The notes beneath the pieces were generated by a model, which made no database searches, was not told the origin of the DNA, and was given only the letters and a program-made list of their open reading frames with translations. A program made the position numbers and the translations under genes. From Ruegeria sp. R13_0 (GTDB taxonomy: Bacteria > Pseudomonadota > Alphaproteobacteria > Rhodobacterales > Rhodobacteraceae): a DNA stretch of 64,000 nucleotides. The stretch is taken from positions 124,001 to 188,000 of the forward strand of contig NZ_JAGHRB010000001.1 of assembly GCF_017743995.1 (NCBI RefSeq). Direction: 5' to 3'. Below are positions 8,551 to 20,246 of this stretch, in pieces (within the stretch, counting starts at the first letter, position 1; every line of letters begins with the position of its first letter).

Positions 8551-10566
8551 ATGTCTGACCTCCGCAAGATCAATATCGACGGGCAGGAAATCGAAGTCGA
8601 TGGTGCCATGACCCTGATCCAGGCCTGTGAAGAGGCCGGGGTCGAGGTGCCACGCTTCTGCTATCACGAACGTCTGTCGATTGCGGGGAACTGCCGGATG
8701 TGTCTGGTTGAGGTCGTGGGCGGCCCTCCGAAACCTGCAGCCTCCTGCGCGATGCAGGTGCGTGATCTGCGTCCCGGGCCGGAGGGGCAGCCGCCACAGG
8801 TCAAGACGAACTCACCCATGGTCAAAAAGGCCCGCGAAGGGGTGATGGAGTTTTTGCTGATCAACCACCCTCTGGATTGCCCGATCTGCGATCAGGGGGG
8901 TGAGTGCGACCTGCAGGATCAGGCCATGGCCTATGGTGTTTCGGGTTCGCGTTTTAAGGAAGCCAAGCGCGCCGTAGATGATCTGGATTTGGGGCCGTTG
9001 GTCGGCACCGCGATGACCCGTTGCATCAGTTGCACCCGCTGTGTGCGCTTCACTACCGAGGTCGCCGGCATCACTCAGATGGGTCAGACAGGGCGAGGCG
9101 AGGATGCAGAGATTACTTCCTATCTGAACCAGACGCTGCACTCGAACCTGCAGGGCAACATCATTGATCTTTGTCCCGTGGGGGCGCTGACCTCGAAACC
9201 CTATGCCTTCACCGCGCGCCCGTGGGAATTGACCAAGACCGAGAGCATTGACGTGATGGATGCCTTGGGGTCGAACATCCGCGTGGATACCAAAGGACGT
9301 GAAGTGATGCGGTTCCTGCCGCGCAACCATGATGGCGTGAACGAGGAATGGATCAGCGACAAAACCCGGTTCGTCTGGGACGGGTTGCGCCGTCAGCGTC
9401 TGGACCGTCCGTATGTGCGCGAAAACGGCAAGCTGCGCCCGGCCTCATGGCCTGAGGCGCTGACCAAAGCCGCTGAAGCGCTGAAAGGGGCCGAAAAACC
9501 GGCGGGTCTCATTGGTGATCTAGCCCCGGTTGAGGCGATCTTTGCACTGAAGCAGATGATCGAAGGGCAGGGCGGCGTTGTCGAATGCCGTACGGACGGG
9601 GCCAAGCTGCCTGCGGGCAACCGTGGGGCCTATGCCGGGATCGCCGCGATCGAAGATATCGACATGGCCGAGCGTATTTTGCTGATCGGCACCAATCCGC
9701 GCGATGAGGCTCCTGTTCTGAACGCCCGCATCCGCAAAGCCTGGGCGCATGGGGCCGAGGTTGCTCTGGTCGGCCCGGCGGCCGATCTGACCTATGAATA
9801 CCACCACATGGGTGATGACCGCGCAGCTTTGCAAAAGGTTGTCGACATGGGCGGCGATGATGAGATCAAAGCAAAACGCTCTTTGGTCATTGTCGGTCAG
9901 GGCGCGCTGCAAGAGGCCGATGGCGCCGCCGTTCTGGCCGCCGCGCAAACCGTTGCAAACAATACCGAAAGTGGGCTGATCATCCTGCATACTGCCGCCG
10001 CGCGTGTGGGCGCGATGGATGTGGATGCCACCAACGCAGACGGTATGGACGCGATCAGCGCGGCTGATGTGATCTATAACCTCGGCGCGGATGAGGTCGA
10101 AATCGGAGACGGCGCATTCGTGATCTATCAGGGCAGCCATGGCGACCGTGGCGCGCACCGCGCTGATGTGATCCTGCCCGCCGCCGCCTATACCGAGGAA
10201 AACGGGTTGTTCGTGAACACCGAAGGCCGTCCTCAGTTGGCCATGCGTGCGGGCTTTGCACCGGGTGAGGCCAAAGAAAACTGGGCCATCTTGCGTGCGC
10301 TCTCTGCCGAGTTGGGGGCGACGCTGCCCTTCGATTCCTTGGCGCAATTGCGGACCGCGTTGATCGAGGCGGTGCCGCATCTGGCGCGCATCGACGAGGT
10401 GATCGAGAACGAAGTGCAGCCGCTTGAGGCTGGCGTGCTGGGCAAGGCGAGTTTCCGCAATGCGGTCAAGGATTTCTACCTGACCAACCCGATCGCGCGC
10501 GCCTCGCAACTGATGGCCGAGCTGTCGGCGCAGGCGAAAAACACAGACAGGATGGCTGCAGAATGA
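8551..10566 (+). CDS. nuoG: NADH-quinone oxidoreductase subunit G
   Basis: The 75-kDa subunit carrying the electron wire. Ligands read directly: 2Fe-2S N1b at C37, C48, C51, C66; 4Fe-4S N5 at H106, C110, C113, C119; 4Fe-4S N4 at C158, C161, C164, C208. The extra cluster N7 of Escherichia and Thermus is missing, since no CxxC pattern follows residue 208, as is usual in alphaproteobacteria and mitochondria. The rest is a molybdopterin-oxidoreductase-like domain without cofactor. Length 671. Confidence 0.97.
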   Translation: MSDLRKINIDGQEIEVDGAMTLIQACEEAGVEVPRFCYHERLSIAGNCRMCLVEVVGGPPKPAASCAMQVRDLRPGPEGQPPQVKTNSPMVKKAREGVMEFLLINHPLDCPICDQGGECDLQDQAMAYGVSGSRFKEAKRAVDDLDLGPLVGTAMTRCISCTRCVRFTTEVAGITQMGQTGRGEDAEITSYLNQTLHSNLQGNIIDLCPVGALTSKPYAFTARPWELTKTESIDVMDALGSNIRVDTKGREVMRFLPRNHDGVNEEWISDKTRFVWDGLRRQRLDRPYVRENGKLRPASWPEALTKAAEALKGAEKPAGLIGDLAPVEAIFALKQMIEGQGGVVECRTDGAKLPAGNRGAYAGIAAIEDIDMAERILLIGTNPRDEAPVLNARIRKAWAHGAEVALVGPAADLTYEYHHMGDDRAALQKVVDMGGDDEIKAKRSLVIVGQGALQEADGAAVLAAAQTVANNTESGLIILHTAAARVGAMDVDATNADGMDAISAADVIYNLGADEVEIGDGAFVIYQGSHGDRGAHRADVILPAAAYTEENGLFVNTEGRPQLAMRAGFAPGEAKENWAILRALSAELGATLPFDSLAQLRTALIEAVPHLARIDEVIENEVQPLEAGVLGKASFRNAVKDFYLTNPIARASQLMAELSAQAKNTDRMAAE

Positions 10567-10611
10567 TCCGTCCCGCAGAGATATCCCCGACGACCCACGG
10601 TGTGAGGACCA

Positions 10612-11649
10612 ATGGCTGATTTCTTTAACACACCGGGCGGCATCGCCCTGATCGTCCTGGCGCAGGTGCTTGCCGTTGTGGCCTTTGTGATGATCTCGCT
10701 GTTGTTCCTTGTCTATGGTGACCGCAAGATCTGGGCCGCTGTTCAGATGCGCCGGGGCCCCAATGTGGTAGGTGCTTACGGTCTATTGCAAACAGTGGCC
10801 GACGCGCTGAAATATGTGGTCAAAGAGGTCGTCATCCCGGCAGGCGCGGACCGTACCGTGTTCATCTTGGCGCCGCTGACGTCTTTCGTACTGGCAATGA
10901 TCGCTTGGGCCGTGATCCCGTTCAACGACGGCTGGGTGCTGTCAGATCTGAATGTGGCGATCCTCTATGTCTTCGCCGTATCCTCGTTGGAGGTTTATGG
11001 CGTGATTATGGGCGGTTGGGCGTCGAACTCAAAGTACCCGTTCCTCGGCTCGTTGCGCTCTGCGGCGCAGATGATCTCTTACGAGGTGTCGATCGGCCTG
11101 ATCATCATCGGCGTGATTATCTCGACGGGTTCGATGAACTTTGGCGACATCGTCCGCGCACAGGATGGCTCGTTCGGTTTCTTCAGCTGGTACTGGCTGC
11201 CGCATTTCCCGATGGTCTTCCTATTCTTCATCTCGGCGCTGGCCGAGACCAACCGCCCGCCCTTCGACTTGCCCGAGGCGGAATCGGAATTGGTCGCAGG
11301 CTATCAGGTCGAATACTCGGCCACGCCCTTCCTGCTGTTCATGGCAGGCGAATACATCGCCATCTTCCTGATGTGCGCCCTGACCACGCTGCTGTTCTTC
11401 GGCGGCTGGCTGTCGCCGATCCCTGGCCTGCCTGACGGTGTGCTATGGATGGTCGCGAAGATGGCATTCTTCTTCTTCCTCTTCGCGATGGTTAAGGCGA
11501 TCACACCGCGCTACCGCTATGACCAGCTGATGCGGCTGGGCTGGAAAGTGTTCCTGCCGTTCTCGCTGGCCTGGGTGGTGTTTGTAGCCTTTGCGGCAAA
11601 ATTCGAATGGTTCTGGGGCGCATTCGCGCGTTGGAGCGTAGGAGGCTGA
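10612..11649 (+). CDS. nuoH: NADH-quinone oxidoreductase subunit H
   Basis: Membrane subunit at the junction of the two arms, forming the mouth of the quinone tunnel. The 345-residue protein has about eight membrane helices, the loop with [16 protein letters not shown] near residue 39 and the highly conserved acidic loop [19 protein letters not shown] around residues 211-229. Start ATG 10612 follows GTGAGGACC. It is separated from nuoG by 45 bases with no gene. Confidence 0.97.
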   Translation: MADFFNTPGGIALIVLAQVLAVVAFVMISLLFLVYGDRKIWAAVQMRRGPNVVGAYGLLQTVADALKYVVKEVVIPAGADRTVFILAPLTSFVLAMIAWAVIPFNDGWVLSDLNVAILYVFAVSSLEVYGVIMGGWASNSKYPFLGSLRSAAQMISYEVSIGLIIIGVIISTGSMNFGDIVRAQDGSFGFFSWYWLPHFPMVFLFFISALAETNRPPFDLPEAESELVAGYQVEYSATPFLLFMAGEYIAIFLMCALTTLLFFGGWLSPIPGLPDGVLWMVAKMAFFFFLFAMVKAITPRYRYDQLMRLGWKVFLPFSLAWVVFVAFAAKFEWFWGAFARWSVGG

Positions 11650-11650
11650 T

Positions 11651-12145
11651 ATGACCCAAATCGACTACACCCGCGCTGCCAAATACTTCCTGCTGCAAGA
11701 CTTCTGGGTCGGCATGAAGCTGGGGCTGAAGTATTTCTTCGCGCCCAAGGCCACCGTGAATTATCCGCATGAAAAAGGCCCTCTGTCGCCTCGGTTCCGC
11801 GGAGAACATGCCCTGCGCCGATATCCAAACGGCGAGGAACGCTGCATCGCCTGTAAGCTCTGCGAGGCGATTTGCCCGGCGCAAGCCATCACCATCGACG
11901 CCGAACCGCGCGAAGACGGCTCCCGCCGCACCACGCGCTATGACATCGACATGACCAAATGCATCTATTGCGGTTTCTGCCAAGAAGCCTGCCCGGTCGA
12001 TGCAATTGTCGAAGGCCCGAACTTCGAATTCGCAACGGAAACCCGCGAAGAGCTCTTTTACGACAAGGAAAAACTGCTCGACAACGGTGAACGCTGGGAA
12101 GCCGAAATCGCCCGCAATCTGGAAATGGACGCGCCGTACAGATGA
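11651..12145 (+). CDS. nuoI: NADH-quinone oxidoreductase subunit I
   Basis: The ferredoxin-like subunit holding 4Fe-4S clusters N6a and N6b. The two motifs are complete: C65, C68, C71, C75 and C104, C107, C110, C114, each cross-linked with a following CP as usual. The N-terminal amphipathic helix (about residues 10-30) lies on the membrane. Length 164. It starts 1 base after nuoH, and its stop overlaps the next gene by four bases. Confidence 0.97.
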   Translation: MTQIDYTRAAKYFLLQDFWVGMKLGLKYFFAPKATVNYPHEKGPLSPRFRGEHALRRYPNGEERCIACKLCEAICPAQAITIDAEPREDGSRRTTRYDIDMTKCIYCGFCQEACPVDAIVEGPNFEFATETREELFYDKEKLLDNGERWEAEIARNLEMDAPYR

Positions 12146-12552
12146 GTGACACGCCGACAAACCCGTTTGAGCTGATGATGAAGCAGGCGCAGGACATGGC
12201 CAAGGCGATGAACCCGGCGATGGAGAATTTCTCTCCCAAAGGGTTCGAGAACCTGTGGCCGACCATGCCCAAAGAGGTCATGGAGATGATGTTCGGCAAC
12301 ACCGTCAATAAGGACGGGTTGGATGCCAAGACGCGTCTACTGCTGACGCTGGCCGGGCTGACCTGTCAGGGCGCTCAGGCGGACTCGGCCGTGCGTCAGA
12401 CCGTGCGCCATGCGCTTGAGGCGGGCGCAAAGAAACAAGAGATCGTGGAAACGATCGGTCAGATGTCGGTCTTTGCTGGCATCCCGGCCATGACCCGCGC
12501 GCTGGATCTGGCGCAAGAGGTTCTGGGCGACAACGAGGATGAGGATCAATGA
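12142..12552 (+). CDS. Carboxymuconolactone decarboxylase/AhpD-like protein
   Basis: A 136-residue helical protein of the CMD/AhpD fold: [18 protein letters not shown] followed by [21 protein letters not shown] and a helical end. Only one cysteine (C73) is present and the CxxC of AhpD is missing, so it cannot work as a disulphide reductase of that type. It lies between nuoI and nuoJ with ATGA overlaps at both ends, so it is tightly coupled. Role unknown; perhaps a structural or assembly protein. Confidence 0.7.
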   Translation: MSDTPTNPFELMMKQAQDMAKAMNPAMENFSPKGFENLWPTMPKEVMEMMFGNTVNKDGLDAKTRLLLTLAGLTCQGAQADSAVRQTVRHALEAGAKKQEIVETIGQMSVFAGIPAMTRALDLAQEVLGDNEDEDQ

Positions 12553-13151
12553 CCGTCTTTGCCTTCTACCTGTTTGCCATCAGCACCATCACCGGCGGGC
12601 TGTTCACGGTGATCAGCCGTCAGCCGGTGCATTCGGTGCTGTGGCTGATCCTGTCTTTCCTGTCGTCGGCGGGGCTGTTCGTACTGCTGGGTGCCGAATT
12701 CGTGGCGATGCTGTTGATCATCGTCTACGTGGGCGCGGTCGCGGTGCTGTTCCTGTTCGTGGTGATGATGCTGGACGTGGACTTTGCCGAGCTCAAGGCC
12801 GAGATGGCGCGGTACATGCCGCTGGCTCTGTTGATTGGTCTGGTGATCCTGATGCAGTTCATCATGGCGTTCGGAGCGTGGGACAGCGCGCAAGGCGTTG
12901 AGGCTAATCTGGCGCAGCCGGTGCCGAGCGACCGTCACAATACCGAGGCGCTGGGTGTCATTCTTTACGATCAATATTTCCTTCTGTTCCAGCTTGCGGG
13001 CTTGATCCTGCTGGTGGCGATGATCGGCGCCATCGTGCTGACTTTGCGCCACCGTCAGGACATTAAGCGTCAGGACATCGTCGGCCAGATGATGCGCGAC
13101 CCGGCCAAGGCGATGGAGTTGAAGGACGTGAAACCGGGGCAGGGACTTTAA
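12549..13151 (+). CDS. nuoJ: NADH-quinone oxidoreductase subunit J
   Basis: A 200-residue membrane subunit with five hydrophobic segments. The conserved glycine-tyrosine-valine helix [20 protein letters not shown] (about residues 54-73) is the pi-bulge helix that takes part in coupling. The C-terminal 40 residues are hydrophilic and contain repeated RQDI. The start overlaps the preceding stop by four bases; nuoK follows after four bases. Confidence 0.95.
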   Translation: MTVFAFYLFAISTITGGLFTVISRQPVHSVLWLILSFLSSAGLFVLLGAEFVAMLLIIVYVGAVAVLFLFVVMMLDVDFAELKAEMARYMPLALLIGLVILMQFIMAFGAWDSAQGVEANLAQPVPSDRHNTEALGVILYDQYFLLFQLAGLILLVAMIGAIVLTLRHRQDIKRQDIVGQMMRDPAKAMELKDVKPGQGL

Positions 13152-13155
13152 GAAG

Positions 13156-13461
13156 ATGATCGGACTTGAACACTATCTTACGGTCGCGGCGACGCTGTTC
13201 GTCATCGGCATCTTTGGTCTCTTCCTGAACCGCAAGAATGTCATCATCCTGCTGATGAGCATCGAGTTGATGCTGCTGGCAGTGAATATCAACCTTGTGG
13301 CGTTTTCCAGCTTTCTCGGCGATCTGGTCGGGCAGGTGTTCACGCTGTTCGTGCTGACCGTTGCGGCGGCGGAGGCGGCGATTGGTCTGGCCATACTGGT
13401 CTGCTTCTTCCGCAACCGTGGCACCATCGCGGTTGAAGACGTCAATATGATGAAGGGCTGA
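13156..13461 (+). CDS. nuoK: NADH-quinone oxidoreductase subunit K
   Basis: A 101-residue membrane subunit, three helices, homologous to MrpC antiporter subunits. The proton-path glutamates sit in [15 protein letters not shown] (second helix) and [11 protein letters not shown] (third helix). Length and pattern are normal. It lies between nuoJ and nuoL with 4- and 7-base gaps. Confidence 0.95.
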   Translation: MIGLEHYLTVAATLFVIGIFGLFLNRKNVIILLMSIELMLLAVNINLVAFSSFLGDLVGQVFTLFVLTVAAAEAAIGLAILVCFFRNRGTIAVEDVNMMKG

Positions 13462-13468
13462 GAGAACT

Positions 13469-15649
13469 ATGGAAACCACCATCCTCTTTGCCCCGCTTGT
13501 GGGCGCTCTGATCTGCGGGTTCGGCTGGCGGTTCATCGGTGAGAAAGCCGCCATGTGGACTGCGACGGGCCTGCTGTTTCTGGCCTGTCTGCTGTCGTGG
13601 ATCGTGTTCCTGGCTTTCGATGGTCAGACCCAACAGATCGAAATCCTGCGCTGGATCGAGAGCGGCTCGCTTTCAACAAGTTGGGCCATTCGTCTGGACC
13701 GCCTGACCGCGATCATGCTGATCGTGGTGACGACGGTCTCGGCGCTCGTGCACCTCTATTCCTTCGGCTACATGGATCACGACCCGCAATGGCGGGAGGG
13801 TGAAAGCTATAAGCCGCGCTTCTTTGCCTATCTCTCCTTCTTCACCTTCGCGATGCTGATGCTGGTGACTGCTGACAACCTGGTGCAGATGTTCTTCGGC
13901 TGGGAGGGCGTGGGCGTTGCCTCATACCTGCTGATCGGTTTCTATTATCGCAAGTCCAGCGCCAATGCGGCGGCCATGAAGGCGTTTATCGTCAACCGGG
14001 TTGGCGATTTCGGCTTTGCGCTGGGGATTTTCGCGATCTTCTTCCTGACTGACAGCATCAACTTCTCGGATATCTTTGCCTCGGCCTCTGACCTGTCGGA
14101 AATTCAACTCAGCTTCCTCTGGGGTGAGTGGAACGCGATTGAGGTGATCTGTGTCCTTCTGTTCATCGGCGCGATGGGTAAATCGGCGCAGTTGATCCTG
14201 CACACATGGTTGCCCGATGCGATGGAAGGTCCGACGCCTGTATCGGCCCTTATCCACGCCGCGACCATGGTGACGGCGGGTGTCTTCCTTGTCTGCCGCA
14301 TGTCGCCGCTGATGGAGTTCGCGCCGGGTGCGACCGGGTTCATCACCTTCCTTGGTGCCTCGACCGCGTTTTTTGCGGCGACCGTGGGATTGGTTCAGAC
14401 CGACATCAAACGCGTCATCGCTTATTCGACCTGTTCGCAGCTGGGCTACATGTTCGTGGCCGCAGGCGTCGGCATGTACTCGGCGGCGATGTTCCACCTG
14501 CTGACGCACGCGTTCTTCAAGGCGCTTTTGTTCCTCGGGGCCGGTTCGGTAATCCATGCGATGCATCACGAGCAGGAAATGACCGAATATGGCGGGCTGC
14601 GGAATAAGATCCCCTATACGTTCTGGGCGATGATGATCGGAACGCTGGCCATCACGGGTGTCGGTATCCCGCTGACCACCTTCGGCTTTGCCGGGTTCCT
14701 GTCCAAGGACGCGATCATTGAAAGCGCCTTTGCGGGCGGCACGGGATATGCCTTCTGGATGCTGGTGATCGCGGCTGTTTTCACCTCGTTCTACAGCTGG
14801 CGTTTGATTTTCCTGACCTTCTACGGCACACCGCGCGGTGACAAGCATACGCATGATCACGCCCATGAAAGCCCGAAGGTGATGCTGATTCCTCTGGGCG
14901 TTCTGTCGCTGGGCGCGGTTTTTGCGGGGATGATCTGGTACGGCAACTTCTTCGGTCACACGGACAAGGTCGGGAAGTTCTACGGGATCCCGGTGGCCGA
15001 GGCCTCGGCGCATGGTGAAGGTCATGACGATGCGACCCATGCCGAGCATGTCGCCGATGGTACCGCCGAAGAGCATCACGGTGACGATCATGCCGATGCT
15101 CACTCGGATGAGGCGCACGGGGATGACCATGCGGATGAGACACATGGCAAGAAAGACGCCCACGGAGATCATCACTACGTCTTCGCGGGCGAACCGGGTG
15201 AGGGCGCTTTGTATATCGCACCGGACAATACCGTGCTGGATGACGCCCATGCCGTCCCGAAATGGGTTAAGGTCTCGCCTTTCGTGGCGATGCTGCTTGG
15301 GTTTGTCGTGGCCTACTGGTTCTACATCGTGAACACGTCGCTGCCCGCGCGTCTGGCTGCAAACCAGCGTCCGTTGTACCTGTTCCTGCTGAACAAATGG
15401 TACTTTGACGAGATTTATGATGCGATCTTTGTAAAACCCACTCTGGCCCTTGGCCGCCTTCTGTGGAAGCGCGGCGATGGCAACACAATTGATGGCTTCC
15501 TGAACGGAGTAGCAATGGGCGTTGTTCCCTTCTTCACCCGCCTCGCAGGCAAGGCGCAGACCGGGTACATCTTTACCTACGCCTTCTGGATGGTGCTGGG
15601 CATCGCGGCCCTTGTGACCTGGATGTCGATCGGCGGAGGGGCGCAGTAA
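13469..15649 (+). CDS. nuoL: NADH-quinone oxidoreductase subunit L, with His/Asp-rich loop
   Basis: The distal antiporter-like proton pump subunit with the long lateral helix. 726 residues, longer than the ~610 of Escherichia. Conserved features include [17 protein letters not shown] (about 139-155), the lysine helix [21 protein letters not shown] and [21 protein letters not shown]. Residues ~513-569 form an insertion with many histidines and aspartates (repeats like [11 protein letters not shown]), facing the outside if topology is standard, and able in principle to bind divalent metal. Such inserts are known in related bacteria. Confidence 0.96.
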   Translation: METTILFAPLVGALICGFGWRFIGEKAAMWTATGLLFLACLLSWIVFLAFDGQTQQIEILRWIESGSLSTSWAIRLDRLTAIMLIVVTTVSALVHLYSFGYMDHDPQWREGESYKPRFFAYLSFFTFAMLMLVTADNLVQMFFGWEGVGVASYLLIGFYYRKSSANAAAMKAFIVNRVGDFGFALGIFAIFFLTDSINFSDIFASASDLSEIQLSFLWGEWNAIEVICVLLFIGAMGKSAQLILHTWLPDAMEGPTPVSALIHAATMVTAGVFLVCRMSPLMEFAPGATGFITFLGASTAFFAATVGLVQTDIKRVIAYSTCSQLGYMFVAAGVGMYSAAMFHLLTHAFFKALLFLGAGSVIHAMHHEQEMTEYGGLRNKIPYTFWAMMIGTLAITGVGIPLTTFGFAGFLSKDAIIESAFAGGTGYAFWMLVIAAVFTSFYSWRLIFLTFYGTPRGDKHTHDHAHESPKVMLIPLGVLSLGAVFAGMIWYGNFFGHTDKVGKFYGIPVAEASAHGEGHDDATHAEHVADGTAEEHHGDDHADAHSDEAHGDDHADETHGKKDAHGDHHYVFAGEPGEGALYIAPDNTVLDDAHAVPKWVKVSPFVAMLLGFVVAYWFYIVNTSLPARLAANQRPLYLFLLNKWYFDEIYDAIFVKPTLALGRLLWKRGDGNTIDGFLNGVAMGVVPFFTRLAGKAQTGYIFTYAFWMVLGIAALVTWMSIGGGAQ

Positions 15650-17193
15650 TGGACAATATCCTCTCGATCGTGACCTTCATCCCGGCTATTGCTGCGGGTA
15701 TTCTGGCGCTGTTCCTGCACGGAAATGATGCGGCGGCGCAGCGGAATGCCAAATGGGTGGCGCTGCTTGCGACCACGGTAACCTTCCTTGTGTCGATTGG
15801 TATCTACACGGGCTTTGATCCCTCGAACACCGGCTTCCAGATGGTGGAAGAGGGTGAGTGGCTGATGGGTCTGAAGTACAAGATGGGCGTCGATGGCATC
15901 AGCGTGCTGTTCGTATTGCTGACCACCTTCATCATGCCCCTGACCATTCTGGCCAGCTGGAACGTGACCGAACGGGTCAAGGAATACATGATCGCCTTCC
16001 TGCTGCTGGAAACGCTGATGCTTGGCGTGTTCATGGCGCTGGATTTGGTGCTGTTCTACCTGTTCTTCGAGGCAGGCCTGATCCCGATGTTCCTGATCAT
16101 CGGCATCTGGGGCGGCAAGGATCGCATCTACGCGAGCTTTAAGTTCTTCCTCTACACCTTCCTCGGCTCGGTGCTGATGTTGGTGGCGATGGTTGCGATG
16201 TACGCGGATGCTGGCACTACAGACATCGAGGCGCTGATGACCCATCAGTTCTCGTCCGAAAGCTTTAGTGTGTTGGGCATCTACGTCGTCGGCGGGATGC
16301 AGACGCTGATGTTCTTGGCCTTCTTTGCCTCCTTCGCTGTGAAAATGCCGATGTGGCCGGTGCATACCTGGCTTCCGGATGCGCACGTGCAGGCCCCGAC
16401 AGCAGGCTCGGTTGTGCTGGCGGCGATCCTGTTGAAAATGGGCGGTTATGGCTTCCTGCGGTTCAGCCTGCCGATGTTCCCGGTTGGCTCGGCGGTGATG
16501 ACCGATCTGGTGCTGTGGATGTCGGCGATTGCCGTTGTTTACACCTCGCTTGTGGCGCTCGTGCAGGAGGATATGAAGAAGCTGATCGCCTATTCCTCGG
16601 TCGCGCATATGGGCTTTGTGACCATGGGGATTTTTGCGGCGAACCAGCAGGGCATTGATGGCGCGATCTTCCAGATGCTCAGCCACGGGTTTATCTCGGC
16701 CGCCTTGTTCTTGTGTGTCGGCGTGATTTACGACCGGATGCACACCCGCGATATCGACGCGTACGGAGGTCTGGTGATCCGGATGCCCGCCTATGCGTTG
16801 GTCTTCATGCTGTTCACCATGGCCAACGTTGGCCTGCCGGGCACCTCGGGCTTCATCGGTGAATTCCTGACCCTGATGGGCGCGTTCCAGGTCAACACAT
16901 GGGTAACCGCAGTGGCCGCGACCGGCGTGATCTTCTCGGCCGGGTATGCGCTATGGCTTTACCGTCGGGTCGTGTTCGGCGATCTGATCAAGGAAAGCCT
17001 CAAGGCGATGACCGACATGAGCTCGCGTGAGCGGCTGATCTTTGCGCCGCTCATCGTGATGACCATCCTGCTGGGCGTCTACCCGTCGCTGGTGACCGAT
17101 GTGATCGGCAACTCGACCGCTGCATTGATTTCGAACTATGACACGGCTCTGGCCGCGGCTGAAGCTGCGACCCAGACGGCCGCTTCGCATTAA
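15649..17193 (+). CDS. nuoM: NADH-quinone oxidoreductase subunit M
   Basis: Antiporter-like proton pump subunit of 514 residues with about fourteen membrane helices. Signatures: [20 protein letters not shown] with the conserved glutamate (about residue 142), [20 protein letters not shown] with the lysine and histidine of the channel, and [14 protein letters not shown]. It starts within the nuoL stop (TAATG) and ends 15 bases before nuoN. Confidence 0.97.
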   Translation: MDNILSIVTFIPAIAAGILALFLHGNDAAAQRNAKWVALLATTVTFLVSIGIYTGFDPSNTGFQMVEEGEWLMGLKYKMGVDGISVLFVLLTTFIMPLTILASWNVTERVKEYMIAFLLLETLMLGVFMALDLVLFYLFFEAGLIPMFLIIGIWGGKDRIYASFKFFLYTFLGSVLMLVAMVAMYADAGTTDIEALMTHQFSSESFSVLGIYVVGGMQTLMFLAFFASFAVKMPMWPVHTWLPDAHVQAPTAGSVVLAAILLKMGGYGFLRFSLPMFPVGSAVMTDLVLWMSAIAVVYTSLVALVQEDMKKLIAYSSVAHMGFVTMGIFAANQQGIDGAIFQMLSHGFISAALFLCVGVIYDRMHTRDIDAYGGLVIRMPAYALVFMLFTMANVGLPGTSGFIGEFLTLMGAFQVNTWVTAVAATGVIFSAGYALWLYRRVVFGDLIKESLKAMTDMSSRERLIFAPLIVMTILLGVYPSLVTDVIGNSTAALISNYDTALAAAEAATQTAASH

Positions 17194-17208
17194 GGGAGCT
17201 TTGGAGAC

Positions 17209-18651
17209 ATGATCCAAGCTGATCTGACAATAATCCTGCCAGAGATCGTTCTGGCCGTATATGCGATGGCTGCTCTGATCGGGGCCGTTTACACAAAGAA
17301 GGACGAGCTGGCTCCGGCATTGGTTTGGTCCACGGCGGGTCTGATGGCGCTTCTGGCGATTTGGATCTCAAGCAACGGTGACGGGACCAACGTGGCGTTC
17401 AATGGAATGTTCGTGGATGACGGCTTTGCGCGGTTTTCCAAAGTTGCCATCTTACTTTCCGCCGCTGCCGTTCTGGTCATGAGCCAGGACTACATGGCCC
17501 GCCGCAACCTGCTGCGGTTTGAATACCCTGTGCTGGTCGCATTGGCTGCGGTTGGGATGATGATGATGGTCAGCGCGGGCGATCTGATGTCGCTTTACAT
17601 GGGGTTGGAGCTTCAATCGCTGGCCCTCTATGTCGTGGCAGCGCTGCGCCGGGACAGTGCGAAATCTACTGAGGCCGGTCTGAAGTATTTCGTTCTGGGT
17701 GCGCTTAGCTCGGGCCTGCTGCTCTATGGCGCGTCGTTGGTTTACGGGTTCACCGGCACCACGCTGTTCTCGGGCATCATCGCCACCGTTCAGGCGGGAG
17801 ACGTCTCGGTCGGTCTGCTCTTCGGTCTGATCTTCCTGATCTCGGGTCTGGCCTTCAAGGTTTCGGCCGTGCCCTTCCACATGTGGACCCCGGATGTGTA
17901 CGAAGGGTCTCCGACGCCGATCACAGCCTTCTTTGCGACCGCTCCGAAAGTGGCTGCCATGGCGCTGTTTGCACGGCTTCTGCATGACGCGTTTGGAGGC
18001 ATTGTAGAGGATTGGCAGCAGGTGATCGTGTTGCTGTCGGTTCTGTCCATGCTGCTCGGCGCGGTTGCCGCCATTGGCCAGCGCGACATCAAACGTCTGA
18101 TGGCGTTTTCTTCGATCGCCCATATGGGCTATGCGCTGATCGGTTTGGCTGCAGGAACTGAGTTGGGCGTGAAAGCCATGCTGATGTATCTGGCGATCTA
18201 CGTGACGATGAACATCGGCACCTTCGCCTTCATCCTGATGATGGAGCGGGACGGCAAACCCGTCACAGACATCGACGCCTTGCGCCAGTATTCCAAGCGC
18301 GATCCGGGTAAGGCTCTGGCCGTTCTAATCCTGATGTTCAGCTTGGCGGGTGTGCCGCCCATGCTTGGGTTCTTTGCCAAGTTCGGTGTTTGGCAGGCGG
18401 GTGTCAGCGCGGGTCTGACCGGATTGGTGATCGTGTCGGCCATCGCCTCGGTCATCGGTGCGTTCTACTATCTGCGGATCGTCTTCTACATGTATTTCGG
18501 CGCCGAGAATGAAGACCCCATCGAAACCCGCTCAACCCCTGTCTTGTGGGTGGCCTTGATGGGATCGGCGGCTTTGATGCTGATCGGTGTGTTCTACCAG
18601 TTTGGTGTCGAGGGCGCAGCAGCCGCTGCCGCTGCGACGCTTGTCAACTGA
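17209..18651 (+). CDS. nuoN: NADH-quinone oxidoreductase subunit N
   Basis: Third antiporter-like subunit, 480 residues. Visible: [19 protein letters not shown] with the conserved glutamate (about residue 132), [26 protein letters not shown] and [15 protein letters not shown]. It closes the complex I operon; no strong terminator follows, and birA begins only 54 bases later, so read-through into birA-coaX-rnj is likely. Confidence 0.96.
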   Translation: MIQADLTIILPEIVLAVYAMAALIGAVYTKKDELAPALVWSTAGLMALLAIWISSNGDGTNVAFNGMFVDDGFARFSKVAILLSAAAVLVMSQDYMARRNLLRFEYPVLVALAAVGMMMMVSAGDLMSLYMGLELQSLALYVVAALRRDSAKSTEAGLKYFVLGALSSGLLLYGASLVYGFTGTTLFSGIIATVQAGDVSVGLLFGLIFLISGLAFKVSAVPFHMWTPDVYEGSPTPITAFFATAPKVAAMALFARLLHDAFGGIVEDWQQVIVLLSVLSMLLGAVAAIGQRDIKRLMAFSSIAHMGYALIGLAAGTELGVKAMLMYLAIYVTMNIGTFAFILMMERDGKPVTDIDALRQYSKRDPGKALAVLILMFSLAGVPPMLGFFAKFGVWQAGVSAGLTGLVIVSAIASVIGAFYYLRIVFYMYFGAENEDPIETRSTPVLWVALMGSAALMLIGVFYQFGVEGAAAAAAATLVN

Positions 18652-18705
18652 TGAAAACCACCAAGAGGATGCAGCTGCGCAACCCCGCAAGTGGGCCTTA
18701 CTGAC

Positions 18706-19455
18706 ATGAGCAGTTGGCCCGACGGGTACGGCCTACACATCTTGCAAGAGGTGGATAGCACGCTGAACGAAGCCGCGCGTCTTGCACCCACGGCGCAAGG
18801 CCCCGTGTGGATCATGGCACATCACCAGACCGCAGCGCGCGGCAGGCGAGGGCGGGCTTGGGCCAATCCCAAGGGCAATTTGGCCTCGACCCTTCTGATG
18901 CGCCCTCAGGGTGATCCGGAGAGTGCGGCTCTGCGCAGCTTCGTGGCAGCTTTGGCCTTGTTCGATGCCTGTGTCGCTGTGACGGGCAGAGCCTCAGGCT
19001 TGTCGCTGAAATGGCCCAATGACGTGCTGCTGAACGGCGGCAAGCTTGCGGGTATTCTTCTAGAGAGCACGGGGCAGGGGCGCGGAGTGTCTCATCTGTC
19101 GATTGGGATCGGTGTCAATCTGACCGAAGCGCCCGGCGCGGATGCCGTTGAGCCGGGGGCGGTTCGACCGGTCTCTTTGCTGTCGGAAACAGGCGCGCAT
19201 GTCACGCCCGAGGATTTTCTGACCGAACTCGCCATCGCCTATGCCGGCTATGAAACCCAATTCGTCACCTACGGCTTTGAACCGATCCGCACGGCATGGT
19301 TGGCCCGCGCAGCGCGGTTGGGTGAGGTCATTACCGCCCGTACCGCCACGTCGGAAACGGTTGGTACCTTCGAAACGGTAGACGCGGGGGGCAACCTTGT
19401 CCTAAACACCGCCAAAGGCCGTGTAAGCATTCCTGCGGCGGACGTGTTTTTCTGA
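18706..19455 (+). CDS. birA: Biotin--[acetyl-CoA-carboxylase] ligase
   Basis: Joins biotin to the carrier protein of acetyl-CoA and related carboxylases through biotinyl-AMP. A 249-residue monofunctional ligase without the N-terminal DNA-binding domain, so not a repressor. The biotinyl-AMP loop GRRGRAW is at residues 46-52, followed by KWPNDVLLNGGKLAGILLE. ATG 18706 is preferred; GTG 18691 is in frame upstream. birA directly after nuoN is usual in Rhodobacterales. Confidence 0.93.
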   Translation: MSSWPDGYGLHILQEVDSTLNEAARLAPTAQGPVWIMAHHQTAARGRRGRAWANPKGNLASTLLMRPQGDPESAALRSFVAALALFDACVAVTGRASGLSLKWPNDVLLNGGKLAGILLESTGQGRGVSHLSIGIGVNLTEAPGADAVEPGAVRPVSLLSETGAHVTPEDFLTELAIAYAGYETQFVTYGFEPIRTAWLARAARLGEVITARTATSETVGTFETVDAGGNLVLNTAKGRVSIPAADVFF

Positions 19456-19466
19456 AGGGGGCTCAG

Positions 19467-20246
19467 ATGCTTCTGGCCATCGATTGCGGCAATACAAATA
19501 CCGTTTTCTCGATCTGGGATGGTGAGAGTTTTCTGTGTACCCTGCGCACCTCGACCCATCATTCACGCACGGCGGATGCCTATTTCACCTGGTATTCTAC
19601 GCTGGTGAAACACTACGGGATCGAGGCTGACATTACGGACGTGATCATCGCCTCGACTGTGCCGCGCGTGGTGTTCAACCTGCGTATCTTTGCGGATCGG
19701 TTCTTTGGCTGCCGTCCGCTGGTTGTGGGCAAGCCGGATTGCCTGCTGCCGGTCGCACCGCGCATTGACGAAGGCACGGTGCCGGGTCCTGATCGCCTCG
19801 CCAATGCGGTGGGGGCCTTTGACCGTCATGGCGGAGACGTTGTGGTTGTCGATTTTGGGACGGCGACAAACTTTGACGTCGTCGCCTCTGATGGGGCCTA
19901 TGTCGGAGGCGTCATCGCGCCGGGCGTGAACCTGAGCCTTGAGGCCCTGCACCAAGGGGCCGCCGCTCTGCCGCACATCGACATCACCCGCCCGGACAAG
20001 GTGATTGGAACGAATACGGTTGGCTGCATCCAATCGGGCGTGTATTGGGGCTATTCCGGTCTGATTGAGGGGCTGATCGCCCGCATCAAGACCGAATACG
20101 GAATGCCGATGAAAGTCGTTGGAACCGGAGGGCTTGCACCCTTGTTCGATCAGGCCGACGTGGGGTTCGACGCAATCGAAGATGATCTGACGATGCACGG
20201 GCTGACCGTGATCCATCGCTATAACAAGGAAAATGGCTCAACATGA
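19467..20246 (+). CDS. coaX: Type III pantothenate kinase
   Basis: First step of coenzyme A synthesis: phosphorylation of pantothenate. A 259-residue ASKHA-fold kinase with the phosphate-1 motif LLAIDCGNTNT at the start, GPDRLANAVGAF with the pantothenate-binding aspartate, and DFGTATNFDVV as the second phosphate motif. It is 11 bases after birA, and its stop overlaps rnj by four bases. Confidence 0.94.
   Translation: MLLAIDCGNTNTVFSIWDGESFLCTLRTSTHHSRTADAYFTWYSTLVKHYGIEADITDVIIASTVPRVVFNLRIFADRFFGCRPLVVGKPDCLLPVAPRIDEGTVPGPDRLANAVGAFDRHGGDVVVVDFGTATNFDVVASDGAYVGGVIAPGVNLSLEALHQGAAALPHIDITRPDKVIGTNTVGCIQSGVYWGYSGLIEGLIARIKTEYGMPMKVVGTGGLAPLFDQADVGFDAIEDDLTMHGLTVIHRYNKENGST

Noticed and set aside
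13922..15250. Long open frame (442 codons) antisense to nuoL
   Set aside because: Very rich in Arg, His and Gln, as expected from the complement of a high-GC coding gene; no start context or family; nuoL on the other strand is certain.
15577..16743. 388-codon open frame antisense to nuoM
   Set aside because: Same reason: His/Gln/Arg-rich complement of a membrane-protein gene.
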